The notes under the pieces are model-generated. The model made no database searches, was not told the origin of the DNA, and saw nothing but the letters and a program-made list of their open reading frames with translations. A program made the translations under genes and the position numbers. From an uncultured Clostridia bacterium (lineage in GTDB: Bacteria > Bacillota > Clostridia > Oscillospirales > Ruminococcaceae), in assembly GCA_944386285.1 (NCBI GenBank), contig CALXAM010000058.1:1-64000 (forward strand): DNA of 64,000 nucleotides. Reading direction: 5' to 3'. Position 1 is the first letter of the stretch; each line of letters begins with the position of its first letter. This document shows positions 18,939 to 27,953 of this stretch, piece after piece.

Positions 18939-19200
18939 GTGTGTTCCTCCCAAAAATAACGTTTCAGACGTTCGTGCCCATACTGTGCAGAGGACCGCCC
19001 GCTTAAATATTGAAAAACCTTTTCTCATTAATCCCCACGAAAACTCGCGGAAGCCGTTTTAAAAAACGGCCGACAGCCCGGTCAAACAAATGCACAGACA
19101 GCTGTTCTACGCTCGAAGGAATTCACCCGAAAACGGGCGCATTTATGCCATGAGCAGATTAATGCCTAACTATGATAGCATAAACCGCACTGTATTGCAA
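18939..19200 (-). promoter_or_regulatory. rplS promoter and long 5' leader
   Basis: On the minus strand TTGCAA (19200-19195), 17 bases, TATCAT (19177-19172) predicts a start near 19165, giving a leader of about 225 bases before rplS. The leader holds hairpins such as GCCCGttttCGGGT and GCCGTTTTttAAAACGGC. L19 leaders that bind the protein are known in Firmicutes; I cannot confirm the motif by eye. No reading frame in it looks real. Confidence 0.5.
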
Positions 19201-19261
19201 GCGTTTCTTTTCAAAAAGATGAAAAAAAGCCGTCAAAAACGCATTTCTATAAAAAAAGAGG

Positions 19262-19290
19262 TTGATTATTGTAAAAAGGTGTGCTATGAT
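19262..19290 (+). promoter_or_regulatory. Promoter of secG-rnr
   Basis: TTGATT (19262-19267), a 17-base spacer and TATGAT (19285-19290) lie 75 bases before the secG start. Confidence 0.6.
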
Positions 19291-19365
19291 ATTAAGGAAA
19301 ATCGCGGACTTTGCATGTTTTCATGTGTTCGCGCAATACTTTAAATATAAATGGAGGTTGCCACT

Positions 19366-19614
19366 TTGGACGCACTGAAAATCGTTGCAAGCGTGCTCTT
19401 GCTCATTGCAAGTATCATGATCATTGTGTTGGTTCTGATGCAGAACAGCAAACAGTCTGGCCTTTCTGCTTTAAACGCTTCTGCTGATTCCTACTTCAGC
19501 AAAAACAAAGGCAGAACGCTTAGCGCAAAAATCGTTTCGCTCACAAGAATTTTCGTCATCATCTTCTTTGTTTTAACGATTGCGCTGAACCTGTTCGTTG
19601 CACATTTGAAATAA
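19366..19614 (+). CDS. secG: SecG, protein-export membrane subunit
   Basis: The 82-residue protein has two membrane segments (about 5-25 and 55-78) joined by the SecG loop MQNSKQSGLSALNASADSYFSKN. It is the small third subunit of the SecYEG channel. The start is most likely TTG 19366, 8 bases after GGAGG; the ATG at 19351 overlaps that ribosome site. It is followed by rnr, the usual Firmicutes pair. Confidence 0.93.
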   Translation: MDALKIVASVLLLIASIMIIVLVLMQNSKQSGLSALNASADSYFSKNKGRTLSAKIVSLTRIFVIIFFVLTIALNLFVAHLK

Positions 19615-19621
19615 TGATTGC

Positions 19622-19661
19622 AAAAAACGCCCTGTGGTTTTACGACAACAGGGCGTTTTTT
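19622..19661 (+). terminator. Terminator between secG and rnr
   Basis: AAAAAACGCCCTGT and ACAGGGCGTTTTTT pair around an 11-base loop, leaving about 50 bases before rnr. Confidence 0.85.
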
Positions 19662-19710
19662 ATGTCCTGATTTTCTGTTATACAAGGTGAATAATAGATA
19701 GGAGAATCTT

Positions 19711-21819
19711 ATGAATGATCAATTAAAAAAGCGGATTCTCTCCGCTTTGCAAAGCGCCGGAAGACGTGGAATGCGCTTTTCCGAACTCTCCCGCCGGTGC
19801 TTCATTTCAAGACAATTAGAACCACAATTCCGTGCCTGTCTGCGCGTACTCGAGCAGGAAAAACAAATTACCGATACCCGCTATGTGATCTATCACAATC
19901 AAGCTGCAGGGATTCGTGAGGCAGTTGTCACCCGTTTAAACCGCACGTTCGGGTTTGTTAAACTGTGCGACACCGAAGAGGAAATGTTTATTCCGGGCAA
20001 ATTTTTTATGGGCGCAATGCTCGGTGACCGTGTCATGGTAGCACCTCTGCCCTCTCGCGGAACTTCTCCCGAAGGCGAAGTGGTGCGTATTTTAGAAACC
20101 GCACACGCTTCGTTTACCGGAACATTTCTGCTTGAGGACGGCGTTCCGATGGTTCAGCCCGATACGATGATTAAATTCCCGTTAAAGATTGCACCGCACG
20201 ATACAAACGGCGCAGAGGAAGGCGATAAAATTTTATGCGTCGTCGTAAAACGCGGAAAATCTCATGCGGAGCATATCGCCCGTGTCATTCAAACATACGG
20301 TGACAGCCAGAAGGCGTCCCACTGTGCCGATGCAATACTGGATGCAAACGATATCAAGCTCTCATTTCCATCTCTCGTTACAGAAACTGCTGACAAGCTG
20401 TGTGCACGCGGTATCACGCCTCTTGACGAAGAGGGACGCACCGATTTAAGACATCTGCCGATTTTCACAATCGACTCCGCGGAATCAAAAGACTTGGACG
20501 ACGCCGTTTCGATCGAACGCACTGAAACCGGCTACCGCTTAGGCGTTCACATTGCGGACGTTTCGCACTATGTCAAACCAAACACCCCGCTTGACACGGA
20601 AGCATTTCGCCGCGGCACCAGCATCTATTTTGCAGATCGCGTGATTCCGATGCTGCCGCCATCGCTTTCAAACGGTATTTGTTCATTAAATCCCAATGAA
20701 GACCGTCTTGCTTTTTCATGCTTTATGGATATTTCCGCTGATGGCCAGCTTTGCGGCTGGAAATTTGAAAAGTCCATCATCCGTTCTCGTGTGAAGGGCG
20801 TTTATAAAGAATTAAATGCCATTTTGGACGGCTCCGCTCCCGAAGAACTTCTAAAAAAATATGACGGTCTGACCGACGATATTGTTTTGATGAAAGAGCT
20901 TGCCGATATTCTCACCGAAAATAAACGCCGCCGCGGTGCGCCTGATATTGAAACCCGTGAGAGCTATATCATCTTAGACGAAAACCACGTCGCAATCGAC
21001 ATCACCGAACGCAGCCGCGGCGCTTCGGAAGTGATGATCGAGGAATTCATGCTCATGGCAAACGAGGCAGCAGCATCATTCGCAAAAGAAAACAAACTGC
21101 CATTTATCTTCCGTGTGCACGAACCGCCTGCCGAGGAAAAGTTATCCAATCTGTACACCACATTAAAAGCACTCGGTCAGCCCTGCGCAGACATTAAGCC
21201 CGGCCTTCCCGCCGCAGCGCTTGCACAGGCGCTCCGCCAGGCAAAAGGCCTCTCCTGCGAGCCGCTTGTAAACGTGTTGGTTCTCCGTTCCATGTCGAAA
21301 GCAAAATATTTTGAAGAACCGCTCGGTCACTACGGATTAGTGCTTCAAAATTACGCACAGTTTACCTCTCCGATTCGTCGTTATCCGGATCTTTCAATTC
21401 ACCGCATTTTAAGCGATTTTCTCGCTGGCATTCCTGCAAATCTGCTGTGGGAGAAATACGGCGACTTCGTCAAACGATCATCGAAACAATCAACTGAAAC
21501 CGAAATTCAAGCGATGACGCTTGAGCGTCAGTGTGACGACTGCTACAAAGCCGAATATATGAAACCTCGCGTCGGCGAAGAATTTGACGGATATATTTCG
21601 TCACTTGCACCGCATGGCATTTATGTAGAGCTTGCAAACACGGTAGAAGGCCTGATCCGCATGGATGCGCTGCCTGAAGGTGAATATGATCAAAACGAAA
21701 TGATTTCTTTAAAGAATCTTACAACCGGTGATATTTACCGGATCGGCGATCCTATCCGCATTCGCTGTGATAAAGCCGATGTCAGCACCGGAAAAATTGA
21801 TTTTTCTCCCGTTTTCTAA
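19711..21819 (+). CDS. rnr: Ribonuclease R (3'-5' exoribonuclease)
   Basis: The 702-residue protein has an N-terminal winged-helix region (KKRILSALQSAGRRGMRFSEL), cold-shock-like domains, the RNB catalytic domain from about residue 245 with DSAESKDLDDAVSIE and the channel text RRGTSIYFADRVIPMLPP, then an S1 domain near the C-terminus (VGEEFDGYISSLAPHGIYVEL). It degrades structured RNA and acts with tmRNA. The usual downstream smpB is not present here. There is no basic tail after the S1 domain. Confidence 0.95.
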   Translation: MNDQLKKRILSALQSAGRRGMRFSELSRRCFISRQLEPQFRACLRVLEQEKQITDTRYVIYHNQAAGIREAVVTRLNRTFGFVKLCDTEEEMFIPGKFFMGAMLGDRVMVAPLPSRGTSPEGEVVRILETAHASFTGTFLLEDGVPMVQPDTMIKFPLKIAPHDTNGAEEGDKILCVVVKRGKSHAEHIARVIQTYGDSQKASHCADAILDANDIKLSFPSLVTETADKLCARGITPLDEEGRTDLRHLPIFTIDSAESKDLDDAVSIERTETGYRLGVHIADVSHYVKPNTPLDTEAFRRGTSIYFADRVIPMLPPSLSNGICSLNPNEDRLAFSCFMDISADGQLCGWKFEKSIIRSRVKGVYKELNAILDGSAPEELLKKYDGLTDDIVLMKELADILTENKRRRGAPDIETRESYIILDENHVAIDITERSRGASEVMIEEFMLMANEAAASFAKENKLPFIFRVHEPPAEEKLSNLYTTLKALGQPCADIKPGLPAAALAQALRQAKGLSCEPLVNVLVLRSMSKAKYFEEPLGHYGLVLQNYAQFTSPIRRYPDLSIHRILSDFLAGIPANLLWEKYGDFVKRSSKQSTETEIQAMTLERQCDDCYKAEYMKPRVGEEFDGYISSLAPHGIYVELANTVEGLIRMDALPEGEYDQNEMISLKNLTTGDIYRIGDPIRIRCDKADVSTGKIDFSPVF

Positions 21820-21824
21820 AAAGC

Positions 21825-21860
21825 AAAACCATCATCTGTTAGGATGCAGATGATGGTTTT
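21825..21860. terminator. Terminator between rnr and the ydbT-like gene
   Basis: AAAACCATCATCTG pairs with CAGATGATGGTTTT across 8 bases. The right arm is inside the last codons of the convergent ydbT-like gene. Confidence 0.85.
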
Positions 21861-23344
21861 TTTCTGTTTCTTTTTTCTTTACGCAATAAAACCGGCTCGG
21901 GCAAATCTGTGCATTTTAAAATTTGCTGTGCTTCATAAAGTGGAATATTCGGAATCACGTGTCGCTTTTTCCCTTCTGAAAACGTATCGATTACCACATC
22001 ACAGCAACCTGAAATAAACTGCATACAGCTTCGTTTCACTTGAATGGACACAATCCGTTCCCGCGGTACAATCACTGTTTTAAACCGATAGAGAAACGTG
22101 TATCGAAGCGTATACACGCCATTCTTGACGCCAATTCCAGTATGGAAGAACGAAACGATCTTTACAATGAGATACCAGACGCACGGAACCTCTGACATAA
22201 GCCACAGAAACAGCAATGTACTGTGCAGATCAGGGACTAACCGCCAAACAATCCACCAAAAAAGCGATACACCGCCAATCCATGCAGCAGGCGGAATGAG
22301 AAATCGGCTTAAATAACGTACACGCGGCTTTACCGTTGCCCGACACAATGAAAATTCAGGCAAAAGCAACCGTAAGTTATTTTGAAACTCTTCCCGATCA
22401 CAGGAAGGCATCAGTACCGATAATTCATCCTTTTTCTTTCCGTATCCATTCGCATGCAAAAACACACTATAAAGGCCCAAAGCCTTGGTAAACACATTTT
22501 GCTGCATCTCAACCAAATTGATACGGGAAACGGTAATATCATATAACCGCCGTGAAATCAGTCCGCTTTCAATTCGAAGCCAGTTTCCGCGCCGTGCTGC
22601 TGAAAAACGAAGGTGCCGGATCAAATTCACTAAAAATGACATGCACCATCCGCCTAAGATGAGAAGTCCCACCATTGCCGCAGCAGGCGGAATGCCTTGC
22701 AGCAGCCAGCCGGTTACCGTTGTGAGCTGATCAAATACCTCTCGCTCAATATTTCTGCCAAGTACCTTTCCGGCACCGGAAAACAGTGTTGATAAAAACA
22801 GCACACCGCCCAATGAATTAGAGGCAATCAGCGAAAGTATCGCAATATTCCTGTTTTTCGGAAGATATACACGTTCAATCTTCTGCGGCTGATCTCGCAG
22901 TGCACGACATTTTTCCACCAGCGGATCTGCCTCTTTCTTTTTCAGCAGCATAGAAAAATCAGACGAATGCGCATCTCCTCCATCCGTATCAGCACTAACA
23001 TAAACAGCGCGCAGCGGCATGAGATAAAACAACCGCTCTTTTGCGACAACACTCAATTTTTCATAAGGGATCAGCTGTGTCTGTACAAAGAAAATTCCAC
23101 GCTTCCAACGAATTCCTGATTCTTCCAAACGATATCCCCGCCGTTGCCAGCGGATAAATCCAAGACCAATAATTAAAAGAATAATCAGTAAATCAAACCA
23201 CGCGCCGCGCAGCCAGTCTATCAGTAAATTCGTCGTAAACAGCAGTGAGTAGATCGCACGGAGCACAGGAAAAATTAAGAGGCCTAAAAACCGGGAAACA
23301 GAGAGCAGAATATCAATCGGGTGCGCATGCGCATACTCTTTCAT
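21839..23344 (-). CDS. PH-domain membrane protein, YdbT-like
   Basis: The 501-residue protein has repeating units of membrane hairpin plus bacterial PH (bPH2) domain: GYRLEESGIRWKRGIFFVQTQLIPYEKLSVV, then RLYDITVSRINLVEMQQNVFTKALGLYSVFLHANG, and a last unit with VIVPRERIVSIQVKRS. B. subtilis YdbS/YdbT form a membrane pair involved in resistance to a linear antimicrobial peptide. Its ATG overlaps the stop of the ydbS-like gene (ATGA), so the two are translationally coupled. Confidence 0.88.
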   Translation of the reverse strand: MKEYAHAHPIDILLSVSRFLGLLIFPVLRAIYSLLFTTNLLIDWLRGAWFDLLIILLIIGLGFIRWQRRGYRLEESGIRWKRGIFFVQTQLIPYEKLSVVAKERLFYLMPLRAVYVSADTDGGDAHSSDFSMLLKKKEADPLVEKCRALRDQPQKIERVYLPKNRNIAILSLIASNSLGGVLFLSTLFSGAGKVLGRNIEREVFDQLTTVTGWLLQGIPPAAAMVGLLILGGWCMSFLVNLIRHLRFSAARRGNWLRIESGLISRRLYDITVSRINLVEMQQNVFTKALGLYSVFLHANGYGKKKDELSVLMPSCDREEFQNNLRLLLPEFSLCRATVKPRVRYLSRFLIPPAAWIGGVSLFWWIVWRLVPDLHSTLLFLWLMSEVPCVWYLIVKIVSFFHTGIGVKNGVYTLRYTFLYRFKTVIVPRERIVSIQVKRSCMQFISGCCDVVIDTFSEGKKRHVIPNIPLYEAQQILKCTDLPEPVLLRKEKRNRKKPSSAS

Positions 23345-23775
23345 TCAATCCCTCCATAAAGCTCTTGTTCCAATTCCTCCGCCTGCTTTTCATGTACCAT
23401 GTGAACAACTGCCGTTCCACCTGCCGCACGTACAACCAGCGTAGCGATATGGAGCATCGAACTGACAGGACCTTGCACACGTGTGATAAATGCAATCCGT
23501 TCACGATGCATCACACGCGTTTTGGGAAACAATACTCCACCATGGCACATCAAACAGGTATCATCTACACAATAGATAATCGACATCCAAAGAAGCGGAA
23601 GATATAAAAATGAAGTCAGCACATAAACGGCGCCCAACACCCATAAAAGCAAATACCAAAGCCATGTTCCCGGTACAAAAATAAGCAGAACCAATGCTGC
23701 CAAAAGAATTGCCGCCAAAAAAGCCGCACATTCCCACCAAACAAGCACGCGTTTTTTCAATGTAATCTGCTTCAT
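23341..23775 (-). CDS. PH-domain membrane protein, YdbS-like
   Basis: The 144-residue protein has two hydrophobic segments (about 15-60) followed by one bPH2 domain (DDTCLMCHGGVLFPKTRVMHRERIAFI..). It is the small partner of the YdbT-like protein downstream. ATG 23775 follows GGAGGTG. Its own promoter lies upstream. Confidence 0.85.
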   Translation of the reverse strand: MKQITLKKRVLVWWECAAFLAAILLAALVLLIFVPGTWLWYLLLWVLGAVYVLTSFLYLPLLWMSIIYCVDDTCLMCHGGVLFPKTRVMHRERIAFITRVQGPVSSMLHIATLVVRAAGGTAVVHMVHEKQAEELEQELYGGIE

Positions 23776-23820
23776 TTGACACCTCCCTCCATTCACTTCC
23801 TTTAGTATATGTTCTTTTTG

Positions 23821-23849
23821 ATTGTATCATGTTTTCAATCGAACAGCAA
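23821..23849 (-). promoter_or_regulatory. Promoter of the ydbS-ydbT pair
   Basis: On the minus strand TTGCTG (23849-23844), 17 bases, TACAAT (23826-23821). Confidence 0.6.
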
Positions 23850-23860
23850 TCTTTATACAA

Positions 23861-23900
23861 AAAATACCGGCTGAAATGATATCATTTCAGCCGGTATTTT
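23861..23900. terminator. Terminator, perfect 40-base palindrome
   Basis: AAAATACCGGCTGAAATGAT and its exact complement, 10 bases after the stop of the G5/3D gene on the minus strand. Confidence 0.88.
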
Positions 23901-23909
23901 ACTTTCCGG

Positions 23910-24944
23910 TTAAGATAACACATAAATCTCTACGGTTTTCGCACCGAATAAACAGCTCTCCGTATACGTTGAGAAGAACAAGTCAACCAGGCAAACACCG
24001 TTTGTCACGGCAGGACCCGTATCTGCAACCACGGAATAACCATATACAAATGAGCCGTCCGGTGTTTTAATATATAATTTCGTACCACGCGGGAATTGGC
24101 TCAAATTCATTGCAACGTGCCCGGGCTTGAGCTTTGTCGGACGTCCAAGCGCCGAATAAGCGGTTGCTTTTCCGGTTACTTTATATTTATACGAAATCGG
24201 ATTTCCGTTTGCGTCAAGCGCAATCTCCTGACTCGGAATCAACTGAGAAACCGGACCATCCGGATCGCCTACAAGCACCTGAGCGGATACCGGAGAAACG
24301 GTTACCTCCTCGCTGAGTACTTCCTCTTCTACAAGTTCGCCGTCAATATATGTGCGTTTTGTTTTTGTTTCCTGCACACCATTTTTGCCGGCAGATAATA
24401 CACGTGTTTTTCCTTCTGCAAGCGTACGAGTCGGGAACTCGATCGTACCAAACGGGATTTCTGTCTGTGTCGTTACCGTTTCGTATGTGACACGGTTAAT
24501 TGTAACCGCCATGCCATCATAAATCGGTTCTGTAAGCGATACATTCAACAAATCATCATCCGTAACGGTAAGCTCAGCCGCATCAAGCGCATCCTGAACG
24601 GTTCCTTCTGTAAGCCATACCACATGATCTGTGCCATCGGCTGAAATCGTGATTTCGCTTGCGCGATTGATGGTAATCGTTGCACGGTTATTTTCAAATC
24701 CTGAAAACGTATATTCGTCGTGTTCTGATAAAGTAATCGATTCCTGTTTTAAAATTTCTTCCGGTTCGCTGCAGGAAGTTAAAGCAACTGTCTGTGTTCC
24801 CTCATCATCAATCAGCACGGAGTACTTTGCAAAGGTTGCGCCGCCAAATACACTGATTAAAAGAACACTAATCAAAGATACCAGTGTAAGACGCATCCAC
24901 TTGGAACCAAACAGTGCTTTGCACCTGTGTTGAATCGTTTCCAT
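23910..24944 (-). CDS. Cell-wall protein with DUF348, G5 and 3D domains (YabE/Rpf2-like)
   Basis: The 344-residue protein has an N-terminal membrane anchor or signal segment (LTLVSLISVLLISVFGG), two or more DUF348 ubiquitin-like units (ITISADGTDHVVWLTEGTV..), a G5 domain (TQTEIPFGTIEFPTRTLAEG) and a C-terminal 3D domain (KATAYSA.., VVADTGPAV, VDLFFST). The Asp residues of the 3D domain belong to the lytic-transglycosylase-like catalytic centre, so it probably cleaves peptidoglycan. ATG 24944 follows GGAGGGCG. It is expressed alone from a consensus promoter. Confidence 0.9.
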   Translation of the reverse strand: METIQHRCKALFGSKWMRLTLVSLISVLLISVFGGATFAKYSVLIDDEGTQTVALTSCSEPEEILKQESITLSEHDEYTFSGFENNRATITINRASEITISADGTDHVVWLTEGTVQDALDAAELTVTDDDLLNVSLTEPIYDGMAVTINRVTYETVTTQTEIPFGTIEFPTRTLAEGKTRVLSAGKNGVQETKTKRTYIDGELVEEEVLSEEVTVSPVSAQVLVGDPDGPVSQLIPSQEIALDANGNPISYKYKVTGKATAYSALGRPTKLKPGHVAMNLSQFPRGTKLYIKTPDGSFVYGYSVVADTGPAVTNGVCLVDLFFSTYTESCLFGAKTVEIYVLS

Positions 24945-25012
24945 GAGTCGCCCTCCAATAATTTCGAAATTCAATTCATTTCACTTTCTTGGCGAAAACG
25001 GTTCCGATGTTT

Positions 25013-25068
25013 TGTAACCATTGTTACCGTTTTGTAAGTATTATATTCACTTGATCGTGTTTTGTCAA
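25013..25068 (-). promoter_or_regulatory. Consensus promoter with WalR-like box for the 3D-domain gene
   Basis: On the minus strand TTGACA (25068-25063), 17 bases, TATAAT (25045-25040) is a perfect vegetative promoter. On the plus strand TGTTAC-N5-TGTAAG (25022-25038) is one base off the WalR pattern TGTWAH-N5-TGTWAH, with a third TGTAAC at 25013. The box covers about +1 to +17. WalR controls several 3D-domain autolysin genes in Bacillus; a site here would repress. The promoter is certain by pattern, the WalR link is inference. Confidence 0.7.
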
Positions 25069-25441
25069 AGGCTTTTTTATACGAATTTTTAGTACTTTTG
25101 CACAATCATATTTCCTTTTATACCCATAAGCGATGGATATTCATTCCAGAAAGCTTTCTTTTTCGATCAAAAGCATTTATTTTTTTAAAAATTAAAACGT
25201 ACTGCCTGTGCAAAAGGCTGAATCGGGAGTTTCCTATTTGATGGTTATTTTGCGTTTGTAATTCAACATATTTTATTTATTTTTATCTTTTATAAACAAA
25301 AACGCAAAATACAAAAAGTATATTTTTTTTGATTTACTTTAATTGTATAATTTAATGAACTAATAATGAATAAATAAATAGTTTAAACTTGAAATTGACT
25401 GTTTTTTTGCTTTTTCTCATCGTATTCTTTTCTGCAAAAAG
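25069..25441. other. AT-rich gene-free stretch
   Basis: About 370 bases, strongly A+T rich, with no plausible reading frame. I looked for ydaO (c-di-AMP) and c-di-GMP riboswitch cores because of the cell-wall gene nearby and saw neither. Confidence 0.5.
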
Positions 25442-25494
25442 AAATCCGGTACAAAACATTACAAATTGTAATTGTTCTGTACCGGATTTTTTGC
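25442..25494 (-). terminator. Long hairpin terminator of the spoIIP operon
   Basis: AAATCCGGTACA and TGTACCGGATTT form the base of a hairpin whose inner part (TTACAA/TTGTAA) also pairs. It lies just after the stop of the small gene at 25504. Confidence 0.75.
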
Positions 25495-25503
25495 TTTTTT
25501 TAA

Positions 25504-25812
25504 TTAAGAAACGAACGAAATGATCATATCTGCCGCACGATCATAAATCCAAACGAGCAATTCTGCTGGTGGAAACACTGATATCGCCTTTTTCAATTGA
25601 TTAAGCGTCTGAAAGAAACCATTGGCAGAAAACGAGTAACTTTCACCGCCAAAATAAATTTGTTCTTCTGTTGTTTGCTCGAGAATGGTACTTCCATGCG
25701 CAAAAGATGCCATCTGATCGTACGCTGCCAGTAAGAAAAATCCTGTTAGTGCGATCAACAGTGTTAAACAAAGTGCAAGCCAAAATGTCCGAAAGTGAAT
25801 GTACGATTTCAT
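25504..25812 (-). CDS. Small single-pass membrane protein downstream of spoIIP
   Basis: A 102-residue protein with one N-terminal membrane segment (FWLALCLTLLIALTGFFLLAAY), a short polar linker and an amphipathic C-terminal half (FFQTLNQLKKAISVFPPAELLVWIYDRAADMI). I do not recognise the family. It starts 16 bases after spoIIP and ends at a terminator, so it is probably co-expressed with spoIIP during sporulation. A role in engulfment or in anchoring the SpoIIP complex is possible but unproven. Confidence 0.65.
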   Translation of the reverse strand: MKSYIHFRTFWLALCLTLLIALTGFFLLAAYDQMASFAHGSTILEQTTEEQIYFGGESYSFSANGFFQTLNQLKKAISVFPPAELLVWIYDRAADMIISFVS

Positions 25813-25828
25813 ATTCTTCTGATTCCTC

Positions 25829-26968
25829 TTATTCTTTTAGTGAAAGCAGCGTTTTTGCAAGCGATTTTCCTACCAATTCGCCACAGTAAACTGCTTCGGA
25901 AAGTGAGTTTGCATGCCCGCCCATTTCCAACAAAATAGATCCTGTCGTAAGATCCTGATTGTATTTTCGGTAACTAAACATAACCGGACGTGTCAGGGTG
26001 GGATAATCCTGCTCCATTTGATTCTGAAGCGCCGCACTGAGCTTTAAGTTTTCGAGATAATTCGGCATATTCATTGTGCCATCGTCCGCCCCGGAAATAA
26101 TCATTACCTGTGCACAGGATTTTCCATTGATTGTTGTCGTAGGTGCAACAATCGTATTGGTATCCGGCTGAATTGCATCTCGATGTACATCCAGAACTAC
26201 TTTAATAGACGGATATTTTTCTAAATACGCTTTAACCGTTTCCGCAGATCGTTCATACGATCCATTATAAGAAGGATAGTCATGAAGCGTTTTATCATGA
26301 ATTACGCCAATTCCTGCTGCTTCCAACTGCTTTGCAATTTCATCTCCAACTCGGCACATATTTTTCTGTGTATCGCGATTTCTTGACGGATATGAAGGAT
26401 CAAACCAATCATATATACCCGGCTGATATGATTCTGTTGCATGCGAATGCATAATCAACACCTCCGGCGTTTTCTCATCCGCAAGAATTGAAAAAGCCGG
26501 TTTTTGTGCAATCGTCTGCTGAATTGTCTCTGTGCTCACTTTTGTGCTGTTTTTAATATAGCCGTGCTCCAGCGCAATATACGTTCCGCTTCCGCCGCCT
26601 TTATATTGCTGGCGTTTTACAACACCTGCATTTTCAGGTTTTGTAAGCGTCTGATCATCCAAATCAACAAATGTTTCCTGAGTGGAGGATTCTGTTATTT
26701 CTTCTGTTGAGGATTCAGGCAAGGTTTCTACCATATCTCCTGATGCCTCTACATCATTTTCAAGCGGATCTGCATCTCCAATACCGGCAATGACTTCTCC
26801 TACTGGAAATCCAAATGAAACAGAAGCAGAAAACAATGCTGTTTGTGCTAAAACAGTCGAAAATAATGGAATCGTTTTCATCACCGCCAAGTAACACAGC
26901 GTAATGCCGAGTCCCACTGCAACGATTTTAAAAAATCCTTTTTGCTTCGCCAAATGCCATCGCTTCAT
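25829..26968 (-). CDS. spoIIP: SpoIIP, peptidoglycan amidase/endopeptidase for engulfment
   Basis: The 379-residue protein has an N-terminal membrane segment (residues about 13-30), an acidic Ser/Glu-rich linker and a SpoIIP catalytic domain from about residue 170: VLIMHSHATESY, LDVHRDAI and ILLEMGGHANSLSEA hold the zinc ligands and catalytic Glu. With SpoIID and SpoIIM it thins septal peptidoglycan so the mother cell can engulf the forespore. It follows gpr, the normal clostridial order. Confidence 0.95.
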   Translation of the reverse strand: MKRWHLAKQKGFFKIVAVGLGITLCYLAVMKTIPLFSTVLAQTALFSASVSFGFPVGEVIAGIGDADPLENDVEASGDMVETLPESSTEEITESSTQETFVDLDDQTLTKPENAGVVKRQQYKGGGSGTYIALEHGYIKNSTKVSTETIQQTIAQKPAFSILADEKTPEVLIMHSHATESYQPGIYDWFDPSYPSRNRDTQKNMCRVGDEIAKQLEAAGIGVIHDKTLHDYPSYNGSYERSAETVKAYLEKYPSIKVVLDVHRDAIQPDTNTIVAPTTTINGKSCAQVMIISGADDGTMNMPNYLENLKLSAALQNQMEQDYPTLTRPVMFSYRKYNQDLTTGSILLEMGGHANSLSEAVYCGELVGKSLAKTLLSLKE

Positions 26969-27078
26969 TATATAAATCCTCCCTGTGCATACACAGTACC
27001 CGTTTGTTAAAGGATGTCCCTGATACTGTGCGCTCTCCTGTTTTCCTATCTATATGCACGGGGTTCATTGATTTATGA

Positions 27079-27894
27079 TTATGAAACGAGCGCCGACAAC
27101 TCTTCAATTGTCAAATCAGGATGAAGCGCACAGTTAATAGAAAGCGCAATGGTTCGTGCCGCATGCTCTACTGCCTGATCGATCTCACGCGGCGTAATCA
27201 CCATTGGAAACTGTTCTGTTTCTCCCTCTTTCGGAAAAGATAATTCCGTAACCGTAGGAACGCCCACAGCAATTACAGGGACGCCGATCGTCTGCTCAGA
27301 AAGCTCCGCACGGCAGTTTCCTACACCGGAACCAGGTGAAATGCCGGTATCGCATATTTGCACCGTCGTGAGCAGCCGTTGTATCTCTGCCGCCGCAAGT
27401 GCATCAATGACGATCACACATCCCCCTTTTGCAACATCAGCGATTCGACGCACAAATGCAGAAGATTCGATTCCTGTCTGTCCCATAACACCTGGACTGA
27501 TTGCGCAAACGCTGCGAAGCGGCGGTAATGAAGGCAATGTGATCTCTTTCAAATGACGTGTCACCAAAATTTTCTCTACACTAAGCGGACCGACTGCATC
27601 CGGTGTAATCATCCGATTTCCAAGACCGGCCACAAGTACCGGGGCATATTGATCCTCAGGTAAAAACGTCTTGATTACATCAGACAGTTGTTTTACTTCC
27701 TCAAAAAAATCGGCAGGCGATTTACAGAAATTCTCTACAGTTACCGTGCAATATCGTCCCTTCGCCTTCCCAATTTGTTTAGCGGCCTCCTGACTTAAAA
27801 TCTCCACTGTATGCACTGCACCGGATTGCGTTATTTTTACACCATCATGCGGATAGTTCGCCGCCATTTCCATTGCAAGATCTGTTCTTCGCAT
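27079..27894 (-). CDS. gpr: Germination protease GPR (spore protease)
   Basis: The 271-residue protein begins RRTDLAMEMA, resembling the processing site that matches SASP cleavage sites, and contains VLVAGLGNRMITPDAVGPL and VIVIDALAA of the M23-like GPR fold (MEROPS A25). It degrades small acid-soluble proteins at germination. It is somewhat short for the family (usually near 320-370), lacking the larger C-terminal region of Bacillus GPR. It is divergent from rpsT, a conserved arrangement. Confidence 0.93.
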   Translation of the reverse strand: MRRTDLAMEMAANYPHDGVKITQSGAVHTVEILSQEAAKQIGKAKGRYCTVTVENFCKSPADFFEEVKQLSDVIKTFLPEDQYAPVLVAGLGNRMITPDAVGPLSVEKILVTRHLKEITLPSLPPLRSVCAISPGVMGQTGIESSAFVRRIADVAKGGCVIVIDALAAAEIQRLLTTVQICDTGISPGSGVGNCRAELSEQTIGVPVIAVGVPTVTELSFPKEGETEQFPMVITPREIDQAVEHAARTIALSINCALHPDLTIEELSALVS

Positions 27895-27953
27895 CGCTTT
27901 CTTCCTTTCTGCATAATTTTCTTTCGAAATTGATTAAAAACGCAAAAAAGTCC

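Noticed and set aside
23141-23775. YdbS/YdbT pair as an ABC transporter or sensor kinase
   Set aside because: There are no nucleotide-binding or kinase motifs; the repeated strands fit bacterial PH domains.
24945-25503. Possible ydaO-type c-di-AMP or c-di-GMP riboswitch before the cell-wall hydrolase
   Set aside because: The promoter leaves only about 90 bases of leader, and no conserved riboswitch core is visible in the region.
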